DNA from: Aldrovandia affinis
Taxonomy: Eukaryota > Chordata > Actinopteri > Notacanthiformes > Halosauridae
Direction of reading: 5' to 3'
DNA: 64,000 nt
Assembly: GCA_029706075.1 (NCBI GenBank)
Contig: JAINUG010000218.1
Coordinates: forward strand, 89,854 to 153,853
Both the position numbers and the translations under genes were made by a program. The notes beneath the pieces were generated by a model that saw nothing but the letters and a program-made list of their open reading frames with translations, made no database searches and was not told where the DNA came from. Shown in pieces: positions 37,941 to 48,401 of this stretch. How positions within the stretch are numbered: the first letter of the stretch is position 1; every line of letters begins with the position of its first letter.

Positions 37941-40489
37941 AGGCCATACGTGTGGGTTTGTTTTTGGATTCTGGGAGACAAATGTAAACTTTCTGTGTGG
38001 CGAAAGAGTTCAATTAAACATTTTCCACTCCAGTAGGCTGTAGTGATGGCAATCTTAGCAGGGTCTCTCTGATCTGTGATTGCTCCAGTCTTGTTTTCCT
38101 TTCATTTTGCAAAGCTTGATTCAGTTTAATCTTTTGTTTACCAAGCTTTGGCTATAAGTCCTTGTCTTAGCAGTCTAACACTTGAAGTCCACACATTAAT
38201 ATCACCTGAGTCTTTATCCATTTGAATTCCACAAAGTGGCAGGTCGACTCTGCTTCCCAAATGCGTGACACACATCCCAAGCCTTCTGTTTTGATGTGCA
38301 ACATCAAAGATAAGCCATACTTATATATATCTTTGGAACTCTTTGATTCAGTATTAAAATTCTTCTTTGATACAATCTAAGACTGTACCACACTAATAGA
38401 AAACCTGCTAATTTCCCATTTGAAACCAAAAGCCGGGGAATGGCCGGTGTAATATTATGACTGATTAGTTTGTAAAGAATTCCTGGGTGTGCAGTAAGTG
38501 TTGGCCACCTCTGAGTTTTAATAATACAACGAAACCTTTAAGACCTTATCTATTAAGGCTCAGCGTGCAATCTAGCAATATTATTAGCTTCTGTTGTATA
38601 ATTTATAAAAGTGGAGGCTATGGAATTCAGATATTGGAGGAAACTAAAGTGGATATATCCCCCAGCACAGCCGGTCCTCAGTACATGAAGTGTTTCAATT
38701 ACACTTCTCTCAGCGGAGTGCAATATCTGGCCATGAAGTCTTGTTCCAATAAATGCCCTAAACTATCTGTATTACCTATAAAAAGGTCCACCAACTGCTG
38801 CCTTTTCTCTCCATCCTGCCTCTCAAGTTATTTCTCCTCTCTTTGAACATAACAAGAAACACGTAAACAGTCTTTATTTGTAAGCAGTCAACAAAAATGT
38901 CTTTGGCTACAAAACCATTTGGAAAGCACACTTCATTTTTTCTCTCTCCTTACAATCAAATTCAGATGGCTTGGCGCAAAAAGGCAGGCGTTGTGTATTA
39001 ACTCTTTTAATTCAGGTGAACCACCATTGTTCAGGCTCACGCAAAACAATCACAGGATGAGATGAAACCTAGCACTTCCAATAAACAACATAAATATTTG
39101 ATTTGGTTTCTAATGGACCCAAATGTGGAGTTCAGCGGCATGTAAATGAAACTGCCAAGTGATTCATCATTGTTAAGCCAGCCGTCTGAGGGTGGTTCAC
39201 TGGGGTCAAAGCACATTTCCAAGTGAAACAGCAATTGGCCCTTACATATATTTTGAATGAAAGTAGAAATAGAATAAAGAACATCAGCGTTAGATGTTGC
39301 AGGTGATGCCGGTCTGTAATAAGCACTGGAGATAGGATTGGAGAATGCAAAATGTGTATTAGCAATAAGGCAGAGCGACGGACTGTTTCCCCTTCCCTTG
39401 CTTCACCCAGCAGTTGATAATATTACCACAATATTGATTTCTGGAGCAATTTTCTGAAGACCCGTAATGCACGTGGCTTGATGGGTAATTGTGGTGCGAC
39501 AGAAAGCCAATATGGTGTACATGGATTGCTTTGGACACACTCTAATATTGTTGCTACACAGACAGGGAGTTGGCCGGAATTGAAGTTTACCTCCTAATTT
39601 CAGACAACATCAAAAATTACAGGCTGACCCAGGGGGAGGAGCATAAATAAACAAATGTTATACAAAGATCCAGTGTGGATATAAAAGCAATAACTCTGAG
39701 CTCTCATGTAATAAGAAAGAAGATTGGAAAGCTGGATCATTCTAAGTGAACAGAGACTTCAGAATTCTCATTCTTTTTACCTCTCATCTTAAACAATACA
39801 ATGAGGTCCCTACCAATTGTAATGGGAAAATGGAAGAATTAACATCAGATTATGTTTCCATATGTGTGTGTGTATCCAGTGTGTATCGACGTTCTAAAAC
39901 AAATGGTGTATTAATATTATTGTCATTCTTTAGAAATAAAATAGTGAAATATAGTTTTATTTCACCATAAAATAAATTGAACCCATTCCTTGCTTTTTAC
40001 TTTACTCAGCAAACATAAATCTATTCCGCTTTGGTTTTTTTGTTGTCTAAAATACAAGAAAAATGATCAGAAAAGCACTCATGTCGAGCAATTACCCATG
40101 CATTAAAATTCATCTTCTTTCCTCTGCTTTTTGAAGTAGCTACATCTAATGGCTCTGTACCTCTCAATGTATTCATAACCTCAGGCGAGAACTAACAGAA
40201 TAATTGCTTTACAGTTTTGTAATGACATTAGCACCTGAAGCTACATCACCTTGGTTACCTTTTTTAACTCTGATGATATATACCATTCTAGATGATCGAG
40301 CATGTGAAGGAACACATTTAAATTGTTGTCGTCCGCAGCTGTAACAATGAGCAGTCATAATAATGAAACTGTGCCTGTAACAATGGCAGACATCGTTTTT
40401 GAGCTTTAATAGTTTCCATTTAACCTGAAGTCTGTTACATCCTGACAAAAGAAAAAAGAAAAAAAGAGTCAATTACACTCATGGCTGTA

Positions 40490-41260
40490 GCCTACAAATT
40501 TACATTGAAATGTTTCCCTGACGACATTTCCGCGTTAATCGTATTCACAGCGTGAGTCTTCGTGTGCGAGGGCGGCGCGTTGGAACAAAACAAACTTGTT
40601 CAAAACGTCCTTGACTGATTGGATTGCACTTTGCGTGGTCTTGCGACGTGATGAGACCTCCACTTAAGTGCAGCCTAGTAAATCGGGTTCATTAGTTAAG
40701 ACACCGTGCGGCAAATGACAGATTAAGAACGAGAGGCGACGTAATTTTCTTAAACTATCCTTATGTTGCTTCTGCCGAGCACCATATGGACGAGGAGGGT
40801 GAGGATATTTTCCGGAAATGAAAAATAGCTTGTAAACGTGGCGGTCTTAATTGCTCTAATTGTTGCTTAAAATTGAAAGGCATGTAAAAAGTCTTCTGAC
40901 GTGATGGAAGAGATTATGAGTAATTATTAACACCTCAGAAAAAACCCACTTTATTTCACGCGGAGAGTGCTGCTTTGGCTGATGATACCAGATTAAGACA
41001 GCTGGGCCATGCACTGATTGTACCTGCTTCATGACAAGAATAATTCTTTATTTGTATGCAAACTAGATGCACGCAACATCAAGCATAGACACCAATTTCA
41101 GAGGTAAAGGCCCATTTTAAGAGCCATCCATCCGCTAACTTTCTGGATTAACTGCTGTTTTCTCGGAGCGTATGGCACGCGCAAGAAGTGGAGCCCGCAG
41201 TGATTAATCTTGATAAACAAAAGATCCGGGGAACTGAGGCTCTTCAGAATGAAAGGCCTA
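40490..41260. promoter_or_regulatory. candidate conserved non-coding enhancer block (strong)
   Basis: Non-repetitive 770 bp with unusual CpG plus TAAT content: CATTTCCGCGTTAATCG, CTAGTAAATCGGGTTC, GAGGCGACGTAATTTTC, GGTCTTAATTGCTCTAATTG, TGAGTAATTATTAACACC, AGTGATTAATCTTGATAAAC. Short homeodomain cores are spaced regularly through it. The texture equals that of the 6970-7870 block and of known deeply conserved developmental enhancers. Untested. Confidence 0.5.
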
Positions 41261-42464
41261 TTGAGCCATGGTTAGGGGCTCTGAACATGGTCACACCCCC
41301 ACCCCCATCCTTTGAAACGTGGCCCAAATTCAGCAATGCCGTTGTTTGAGGAGGCGGCATGCTTATGTTCGGTTTGTGTCACTCCAAGCAGCTGCTGTCT
41401 TAATTCTAGATTGGCAATGCCAGTCAAATGCACTCTCACATAACTAGCACGTGTTATCGGGGCCAAAAGGCCTTGGAAAATCCCAACCAAAAATGTACTC
41501 TTGCCACCAGACAATCTTGGAAAAAATGGAGTTTACCACTCCAGTGCTTGCTACAGTAAACATGAAGCTTGTTTCGATTTTAAACGGCAAGTAAATCCAA
41601 ACAGTGCAGGGTCCAAACAGACAGGACTGTGTGAATGTAATTTAAAGATAATACAAGCACAAAAACTCCATCCTCTACAGTACAAAAAGAGCATTTTGGG
41701 CCAGATCAGAGTTTTTGTAGAGAGCTGCAGTGAGTTAATCTGTATTGTGGAGGCAGGGGAGGCGTGCAGACATGGATAAGACAAAATTCAGTGCATCCAT
41801 GTCCCTAGGCTACTCTCAGCACACACTGGATGGGAAGTCATTTATGAAGTCCGTTACAACAGCCAGTCAAAGAGGTTAATTGAAAAAATTCTTAATGTCA
41901 TTATGAAAGAACTAGATTAACCCAAGCTAATTCATTTCATTGTTTGGAAGAAAGAGGAATAAGCATTGAGCTCTGGTGCAAATTTGGGCGATGAATTAGG
42001 GGTGAGATGTTGTCTGTAAGGATTCTGCCAGTTTAATTAAGATATGGAAAATGACTCATTGTTCTTCCACTCTGAAGTGCAAGGAATTAGCAGCCAAAAG
42101 CAGTGCCAGGGCCCTTCACATCTCTGCTGTGTGTTTGTTTGTTTAATACCCTCAAAGAGACTTATTTACGTAAAACCAGAGCACCACTTTGAAACCATTT
42201 TTTTACTTGAATGGTTGGAGTTACAATATGACTGTGTGTGCTCAATTTGTATTTTCATGTGTTATTATTGTTATTATTATATTACCAATGTTATTACAAT
42301 TATTATTATTATTTTTAGCAGCAGTAGCTGTAGTAGTATTAGCAATTGTTGTAGTGCTAATTTGTATGCCATTTGTATGGTATTGTCTTATTTTACTCTG
42401 TGAAAGGAAAGGTTCTACGATTGGCTGTGTGATTTTTGTCTGCACCTCTCCTTTTGTCCTGTAG

Positions 42465-42530
42465 GAGGTGCTGTTGAAGAGAGCTGCTGACCTCGTGGAA
42501 GCTCTATATGGGATGCCCCATAACAACCAG
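42465..42530 (+). CDS. ebf3: ebf3 exon: HLH second helix, copy 1
   Basis: 66-bp exon (22 codons, phase 0 on both sides) after TTTTGTCCTGTAG, ending CAG before GTAAAG. It reads EVLLKRAADLVEALYGMPHN and NQ. The next exon starts with a near copy ([20 protein letters not shown]). Vertebrate COE proteins are known to carry a duplicated second helix compared with invertebrates, and here the two copies are on separate exons. Because the exon is symmetrical in phase, skipping it would keep the frame and leave one helix. Confidence 0.97.
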
Positions 42531-43043
42531 GTAAAGCCCATTGTGCGTTAATACTAGCATCTGCATCTGCTGCAAAGAGTACTGAAACGAGCATGTTTCT
42601 TGCTCTGCCCCGACAGCATGCATTCCAAAGCTAGCCTCCAATCTGTGCAGTGTGGCACCATGGCTTTTGAGAAGCAGGCTGGCTGTCCTTGAATCCAGTC
42701 CCAACCATTGCACACATCTGAGAATGAATTATTCCAAAAACACTATCCTACCCAATCAAACAAGAGAGTAATTTTGAACGATGATGTCCAAAAGATGGTG
42801 TAAATAATAAACTTCCCAAATAAATCCACTGTTCAGTAGCTTCTCAAATGGTTTTGACTGCTCCAAATAAATTACCGTTGCTGTTTTTTAACTAGCAGCC
42901 AAGTGAGAATGTTTTGTTGAATCTGACTTTGTGCATATGTGCACATAAGTACAATTTATTTTAGATCAATTAAAAAAGTACTCTCTCAGACATAGCAATG
43001 CTTTACATAGATTTCCACGCCTTGCATCACGATTAGTTCATTT
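42531..43043. other. ebf3 intron between the two duplicated helix exons, 5' part
   Basis: AT-rich, nothing recognised up to the piggyBac-like element at 43044. Confidence 0.6.
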
Positions 43044-43063
43044 AAAACCCTCCCGTTGTCCTC

Positions 43064-43078
43064 GGGTCAAAATGACCC
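43064..43078. promoter_or_regulatory. palindrome GGGTCAAAATGACCC (IR3 nuclear-receptor-like)
   Basis: Two inverted GGTCA half-sites with a 3-base spacer, the arrangement of an estrogen response element core (GGTCAnnnTGACC). A second copy lies at 43864-43878 in the other end of the element. Sequence match only. Confidence 0.5.
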
Positions 43079-43231
43079 GCCACTGTGTTTAACAGCAGAG
43101 AAAAATCCCCTAAATTATATTTTTTCAACTTGAAATTTCATGACTTTTCCTAGATTGACCCCAACATTAGAAAAATGAAATGTTGCCTTTATTCATATTT
43201 CCATGTAAGCTGTACAAAAAAATGACATCAT

Positions 43232-43650
43232 TGCAGGCATCTGCGTACCATACCTGTAACACCGGGAAGGAAAAGGTTAGTGAATTATTTTTTTTATTTT
43301 TTTTTTTTGGTGGAGCATAGTGTTGAACAAGTGGTGAAGACAATTTAGCTAGATGGACAGAGTTCAGTGGTAGTGGAGTCTGAAGAGGTGGGTTTTGAGT
43401 CTCTTGCGGAAGATCACAAGTGACTCCGCGGTCCTGACCGATTGCGGAAGGTCGTTCCACCAGCGAGGGATCAGGACAGAGAAGAGGCGAGTCCGCGAGG
43501 AGCGGCTGCCAGGCGCCCGGAGGGAAGGGAGTCAGTTTACCCGAGGAGGCGGAGCAGAGGGGTCTGGGAGGTGTGTAGGGAGTGATGAGTGACTGGATGT
43601 ATGGGGGAGCAGTACCTCTGGCCGCTTGAAAAGCAAGCACCAGTGACCTG
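43232..43650 (-). mobile_element. L2-type LINE 3' fragment inside the piggyBac-like element
   Basis: Shares CTGCGTACCATACCTGTAAC, GGGAAGGAAAAGGTTAGT and GGGTTTTGAGTCTCTTGCGG with the copy at 24854-25268. On the minus strand it encodes pieces of a LINE ORF2 C-terminus (FQAARGTAPPYIQSLITPY, then in another frame LFSVLIPRWWNDLPQSVRT and FRKRLKTHLF-like residues), so it is frameshifted. Its final tail repeat is missing, meaning the 3' end was lost or trimmed. Confidence 0.75.
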
Positions 43651-44087
43651 AACCTTACTACCTATACAGTAAAAAATAATACAATTGACAGTGTCATAGA
43701 CACGAGTGGTGTCTCCTGAATAAATGCAGTCTTTCTGCCATGTGAAGAGGGAAAATTCAGGTATTCACACAATTTGTAATGAATGACAAGTTGTTTCTTC
43801 AGGCAAAATAGATTTGGTGTTTAAAATTCAATTGCTGATTCATATTGGGGGTTTAGTGAAGGCGGGTCATTTTGACCCGGAGGACACGGGGTGTATACAG
43901 AATATGAGGACATCGGGAGGGTTAAGTGTTTGAGTTGAATTTTCAACATATTTTCTATGGTGTCATCTCTATCGCATCTTCCTGTGGGAAGCTTGAGCAT
44001 GAAGAGCCATAAACCATAGGCTGACGTGCAGTGGCTATAGGTTGATAACATTGTTTAACCGCATGTGCTAACTTGTGTTTCCTCCAG

Positions 44088-44265
44088 GAGATTATTCTGA
44101 AGAGGGCAGCCGATATCGCCGAAGCCCTGTACAGTGTGCCACGCAATCACAACCAGATACCGTCCCTCGCCAATACCCCATCTCATGGCGGCATGATGGG
44201 GGTGAATTCCTTCAGCAGCCAGCTAGCAGTCAACGTCTCCGAGACTTCGCAGGGTAATGACCAGG
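44088..44265 (+). CDS. ebf3: ebf3 exon: HLH second helix, copy 2, and start of transactivation region
   Basis: 178-bp exon after TTTCCTCCAG, ending CAGG before GTATGT. It reads [38 protein letters not shown] and [20 protein letters not shown] before Q. The first part is the second copy of the HLH helix; the remainder starts the Ser/Thr/Pro-rich C-terminal region. SETSQ-NDQ resembles EBF3. A second in-frame GT donor (GTAATG at 44254) lies 12 bases before the main donor. Confidence 0.96.
44254..44259 (+). promoter_or_regulatory. ebf3: possible alternative 5' splice site (12-nt shorter exon)
   Basis: AGG before GTAATG occurs 12 bases upstream of the main donor. Use of it would end the exon at 44253 in the same phase and delete Gly-Asn-Asp-Gln, joining SQ directly to VGYSRN. 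The motif is seen in the sequence; its use is inference and the distal donor GTATGT looks at least as good. Confidence 0.4.
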
Positions 44266-44646
44266 GTATGTGACCAGGAGTGCAGATAAGCACTGCTACA
44301 ACCTTCTAGATCCACCCCCAGCATTACCTGGCCTGTACTCTCTTCACTGGCTGCAACTATATCTTCCTTGGCTGTCTCTAATTAATTTCCCAGGAGGTTG
44401 GCTGACACTGTCACTGCTTCCCCTGTTTACTTGGCAGCGAATGACCGCTCCTGGTAATCACTTAACGCCAGGGCCGATAAGGGTTTTACATCTGTTCATT
44501 GTCGCCACTGCTAATGTCAGGTCAAAGTGGGAAATATTTCCTTCCCATGGCTGGAATGCCCAGGTGCACGGGTGTGCTCACACACGTTCACATGCGCAGG
44601 CATTCACACACTCGTTCACTCACACACGTATTCACTCACTCACTCG

Positions 44647-44732
<86 letters not shown>

Positions 44733-45223
44733 AACACACGCATACACTCAGTCCTGGAAGAAGTGAAGTGGCAGCTTACTCTATATGTTTGTAATGATTC
44801 ATATTTACGTGCATTATGGATGAAATTGTTGCATTCACACTTCACAGTGCACCGTTTACTGCAGTAATCAGATTAATAAGACATACTGCATGTCATGGTA
44901 TCTAATCAGATAGTTAAAGAGTCTGAGCTGATATGACGATCACTATTGTTCACAATCCAGAATTACATAAATATACCTCATTGTTTTTATTACAATCACT
45001 CTGGGTAGCATTGTTTACTGTTGTTATTGTATAATTTCTGTTCTTCTTCCATCTTGTTTCTTGTTCTATCAGCTATGCCTTGCATTGATACTCTGTAATG
45101 TTATCTGTTATATGCTCTTTGTCATTTCCTTTGTTGTGTGTGCTATATTAAGTCAACTTTAATTGATTTATTGATCGATCGGGGACACAGAGCCCTAACG
45201 CATCCTCCTCTTCTCTCCAACAG
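44266..45223. other. ebf3 intron with long CA repeat
   Basis: Contains (CA)n 44649-44730 and imperfect CA/CT sequence 44575-44648. Otherwise nothing. Confidence 0.6.
44649..44730. repeat. CA microsatellite
   Basis: Pure (CA)n, 82 bases. Confidence 0.97.
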
Positions 45224-45412
45224 TGGGCTACAGCCGGAACACCAGTAGTGTGTCTCCACGTGGGTACATACCCAGCAGCACCCCCCAGCAGTCCAATTAC
45301 AATACAGTAAGCAACAGTATGAACGGGTACGGGAATGCGGGCATGCCCAACCTGGGGGTACCTGGCTCCCCAGGATTCCTCAACGGTTCATCTGCCAACT
45401 CCCCCTACGGCA
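45224..45412 (+). CDS. ebf3: ebf3 exon: C-terminal transactivation region
   Basis: 189-bp exon after CTCTCCAACAG, ending GGCA before GTAAGT, a consensus donor. Two bases complete Val, then [54 protein letters not shown] and SSANSPYG. This is the Ser/Pro/Gln/Asn-rich transactivation region. VGYSRN and the [14 protein letters not shown] block are EBF3 features as I remember them (EBF1 has GFTRN and LGGSPTFLNGS). Confidence 0.97.
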
Positions 45413-46003
45413 GTAAGTATCAAGGTATTAACCCTTTGCTTCTATCGTGTCCCCGAAAATGGCTGTGATGCTTTGGTTGTCTCTGTTGTTTTTTGTTTTG
45501 TTATTTTTGGAAATGTGTACTACTGGATAAAAGGAGGGCTGACTCTGGAGGCTGAATAACAAAAACTTTAAAATCAGACCCCAAAAAAAGAACAAAAATA
45601 CAATTTAATATTTAATTTAAATATGTTCGTTTTTTTGTTAAATGAATGAACAAATAAATGAATTAATAAAAACAAATGACAAAACACAACTGTATGGCTG
45701 ATATGTTTGACAGAGTCCAACACGAAACCTATTATCCAGGGAGTGGCCAATGCGGACATTTCAAGTCCCAAACCAACTCAACATTTACCAAGTAGATTTT
45801 GTTTTTAAATTCTGAAATTATTTCTCCCTCAAATTTCCATCCTTTTCCATCCAATTTATTATAATTTGTATTTATTTATATATTTATTAGTTTTCATGAC
45901 ATAGCGAGAGCAGGCTTGGCCTGGTCAGAATCTATTTTGACTTTCCTCTATAGCTGAAGTGTGGACTCCTCCCTGAGTGGTAATTATCTTTGCTTTGTTG
46001 CAG
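45413..46003. other. ebf3 intron: AT-rich, no element
   Basis: Short intron, T/A-rich, nothing recognised. Confidence 0.6.
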
Positions 46004-46207
46004 TAGTGCCGTCGAGCCCTACCTTGGCAGCCTCCTCGGTCGCCCTCTCTTCAAACTGTAGCAGTGCCAGTGCGCACAGCATTTTCTCATTCTCACCTGC
46101 CAATGTCATCTCCGCAGTGAAACAAAAGAGCGCCTTCGCCCCCGTGGTCAGGCCCCAGGCCTCTCCGCCTCCGTCCTGCACCAGTGCAAACGGCAACGGC
46201 CTTCAAG
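46004..46207 (+). CDS. ebf3: ebf3 exon: C-terminal transactivation region
   Basis: 204-bp exon after TTTGTTGCAG, ending CAAG before GTGAGG. Two bases complete Ile, then [56 protein letters not shown] and [11 protein letters not shown]. The [25 protein letters not shown] block is near invariant in vertebrate EBF1/EBF3. The Ser/Ala-rich stretch before it (NCSSASAHS) is slightly longer than I recall in mammalian EBF3, a local lineage difference. The reading frame stays open into the intron for about 50 codons, so an unspliced transcript would give a different tail. Confidence 0.96.
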
Positions 46208-47885
46208 GTGAGGCCGCTCTCTCTTTTGCAGACGCCCCACCTGTTGGGTCCCTCGAAATGCTCGAGCCATCCAACCGACCAATCGTACACCCCCACTCGT
46301 ACAGAACGCCATACAGAACGACTGACTGGTTTGTGTGTCGGTGGCTTGAGGGACGAGTGGATTGATCCGTTGTGTATGCATGCACATGTGAGTTAACATG
46401 GGTTTATTGATTGATTTATGTATTTATTGACTATTATTGACTGAGCAAAGCTGAGAGCCTATAGATATGTCCTTACTGTTCTTGGTATGGCTCAAAATTT
46501 GGATGTGCCAGTACATGAATCAAAATAAGGATGTTTTTGCAGAAATGTTGGAATATTGCTAAGCACTTAAGCACTTGCTAAGATTTCATTGACATATTTG
46601 ATTTGTCCACTTTGCATGTCTGCTACAGTAAGCCTATCATTTTTGGTGGATCATGTGTTTAAAAAAGCTAAAATGTCAAAGTTGACCTGATTTCAGTTTA
46701 ATATTGTATCTACAAGTTGTAATACAAGTTTTAAAACCCAGAAGAGTCCAAAACATTAAGGTAATATAAAACCTATAAAATTAACACTCTATAATATACT
46801 GTAGAGATGCCATTAAACCCCCCCTAAAGCCTCTGTTAGACCACAGTGCAAATATTATTTTTGTTGTGAAAATATGACATGAATAATTCTGAGTCGGCTT
46901 GAGAATCCATACCAATTGCAATGTAGGATGATAGAATTCTTGACAAATTTCTCTTCTTTTTCTCAAAGCCGAATTGATTACTTTGAAAACAAGTTTTAAC
47001 CATAGCGTGAATCCAAGATTAATAATGTTTGAATTAATGAACTGGGAAATTAAAGTTCATGTTGCTACATGCACATACTTATTAATACGTAGTGGGCAGA
47101 AATTAATGAGGAATACCTTACCATCAAGTGATCTTGCAAACTTAAAATCACTCGAACCATGACCGCACAAATAAACTAAGAGCGATGTAATCATTTTTAT
47201 TCCAGCAGTTTAGTAGTCACTTAATTGTTCTGATGAGTGTATGGAATCTGTGGATGACATTTTTGCTAATGATTTCCAAGCAGATGGCGCAAGGCTGCCT
47301 TTTTATCTCAGAGAGGCTCAGAGTTTCTGTCCGGGGTTTGATGATGAATTACAATTAACAGAACGTGGAAATGTAATCATTTCTTTGTCGTCAGTAATTA
47401 TGGAATATAATGTTAAGCTTTTCAATTTGGAAAACCCAAGGAGGTGTCCGGCTCTCAAGTGGCGAAAGCGCCAGCCGTATCTGATGTTACTCAATGTTAC
47501 TGTGTTGTTTCTCAGTTTTAAGGACAGGCAGCCTCCAGGGGCTTAGGGACATTTTTTTCTATGAAAGAACGTGAAGAGAAATATCACGGCATATGGGGGA
47601 ACCAGGATGCTTTCTGTTGAAAATGTCAGAAAGAACCCGTTTAAAAAATGCCTGGCTCTAAAACAATATGCTTATATTAATAATGCTTTGTGAAAGTCTC
47701 TCTAGATATTAGTTCATTTAAAAAAGGTATGAATGATATTATTACAAAAAAGTATTTTTAAATTTTACAAATGTTTATTGATGTTCAGTGTTAATTGAAC
47801 TGCAGTTGAACTGAATTCTGCTCTTAGTTTTGGCCTGTGTTTCTGATGCCTGTGCTGACATGGAGCTTTTTTCTTTTTTTTGCAG
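46208..47885. other. last ebf3 intron; candidate regulatory block 47165-47550
   Basis: Mostly AT-rich. 47165-47550 is a non-repetitive block with CAGTTTAGTAGTCACTTAAT, ATGATGAATTACAATTAACA and GTGGAAATGTAATCATTTC words. A 101-codon frame runs through it (47241-47546) but shows no known domain and lacks splice borders in phase, so regulatory DNA is the better reading. Confidence 0.45.
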
Positions 47886-47917
47886 CGATGTCCGGGCTGG
47901 TCGTCCCTCCTATGTAA
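47886..47917 (+). CDS. ebf3: ebf3 terminal coding exon and stop codon
   Basis: Begins after TTTTTTTGCAG with two bases that complete Ala, then MSGLVVPPM and TAA (47915-47917). The tail AMSGLVVPPM is the EBF3 ending; EBF1 ends AISGMIVPPM (from memory). The exon continues as 3' UTR. The acceptor is preceded by a strong T-rich tract from about 47868. Confidence 0.96.
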
Positions 47918-48395
47918 ATTGCACTTTCTCGTCTTCTCAAGCACCACTCTTCACAAAATGGGCTTCGGGGGACATATTTATTACATATAGAAGATGCTGG
48001 TAGAACTGGTGTCATCACAAATAATAACAAGAAATTCTGTTATTCAGAAGAAAAAAAAGATTTTATTAAAATTATTACAAATCGACATGCAAGCAACATC
48101 ATGGAGAACTCCCATTTTACTGACTGAGTTTTTTCCTCATATTTTCACATTTTCTCAGCTGGGAAGAAAACAAATGAAGAAGAAATGCCTATTTTGTATA
48201 AAGTTTCTGGCTCCATCTTGGTTATGTATAATTCTCACTATGTATTGGGGAGAAGCTGTGGATGCACCTTTTGATTGTGACAAACACTGATGAAAAATGC
48301 CTCATTTCTCAGTTCTCTTAAATAGATTCACAACAGCTTGTGTGTCTCTGTAATGTGAATTCCTTTCTTTTTTTCTTTTTTTATTTGTTGTAAGA

Positions 48396-48401
48396 AATAA
48401 A
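48396..48401 (+). terminator. proximal polyadenylation signal AATAAA of ebf3
   Basis: AATAAA in GTAAGAAATAAAAAGGGCC, about 480 bases after the stop. It could give a short 3' UTR; downstream G/T-rich support is modest. Confidence 0.4.

Larger units (their letters stand above)
37663..42464. other. ebf3 intron: no gene; CA repeat and regulatory-like DNA
   Basis: (CA)n 37829-37940 near the 5' end, then unique sequence. 39420-39680 and 40080-41260 are enhancer-like. (ATT)n-like patch 42262-42315 shortly before the next exon. No exon or transposon recognised. Confidence 0.5.
43044..43925. mobile_element. piggyBac-like non-autonomous element, split by a LINE end
   Basis: Left end (TTAA)AACCCTCCCGTTGTCC followed by TCGGGTCAAAATGACCCGCC; right end GGCGGGTCATTTTGACCCGG, AGGACAC… and ATCGGGAGGGTTAA. 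TTAA next to CCC ends is the piggyBac signature; the left TTAA is blurred by extra A. Each end carries an inner 15-bp palindrome GGGTCAnnnTGACCC. Interior AT-rich without a transposase. About 400 bases of L2-type LINE lie inside (43232-43650). Confidence 0.7.

Noticed and set aside
37742-38043. Open frames of HTHTHT and VCVCVC on both strands
   Set aside because: Translation of the CA microsatellite.
43167-43640. 157-codon open frame on the minus strand
   Set aside because: It is a frameshifted LINE ORF2 remnant joined to surrounding DNA, not a gene.
44270-44794. 174-codon open frame
   Set aside because: Begins in the intron after an ebf3 exon and consists largely of a CA-repeat HTHTHT run.
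46208-46365. Open continuation of the ebf3 frame past the exon at 46207
   Set aside because: A consensus donor GTGAGG ends the exon and the true C-terminus is found at 47886; the continuation is intron read-through.
47241-47546. 101-codon open frame in the last ebf3 intron
   Set aside because: No known domain and no fitting splice sites; the sequence texture suggests non-coding conserved DNA instead.
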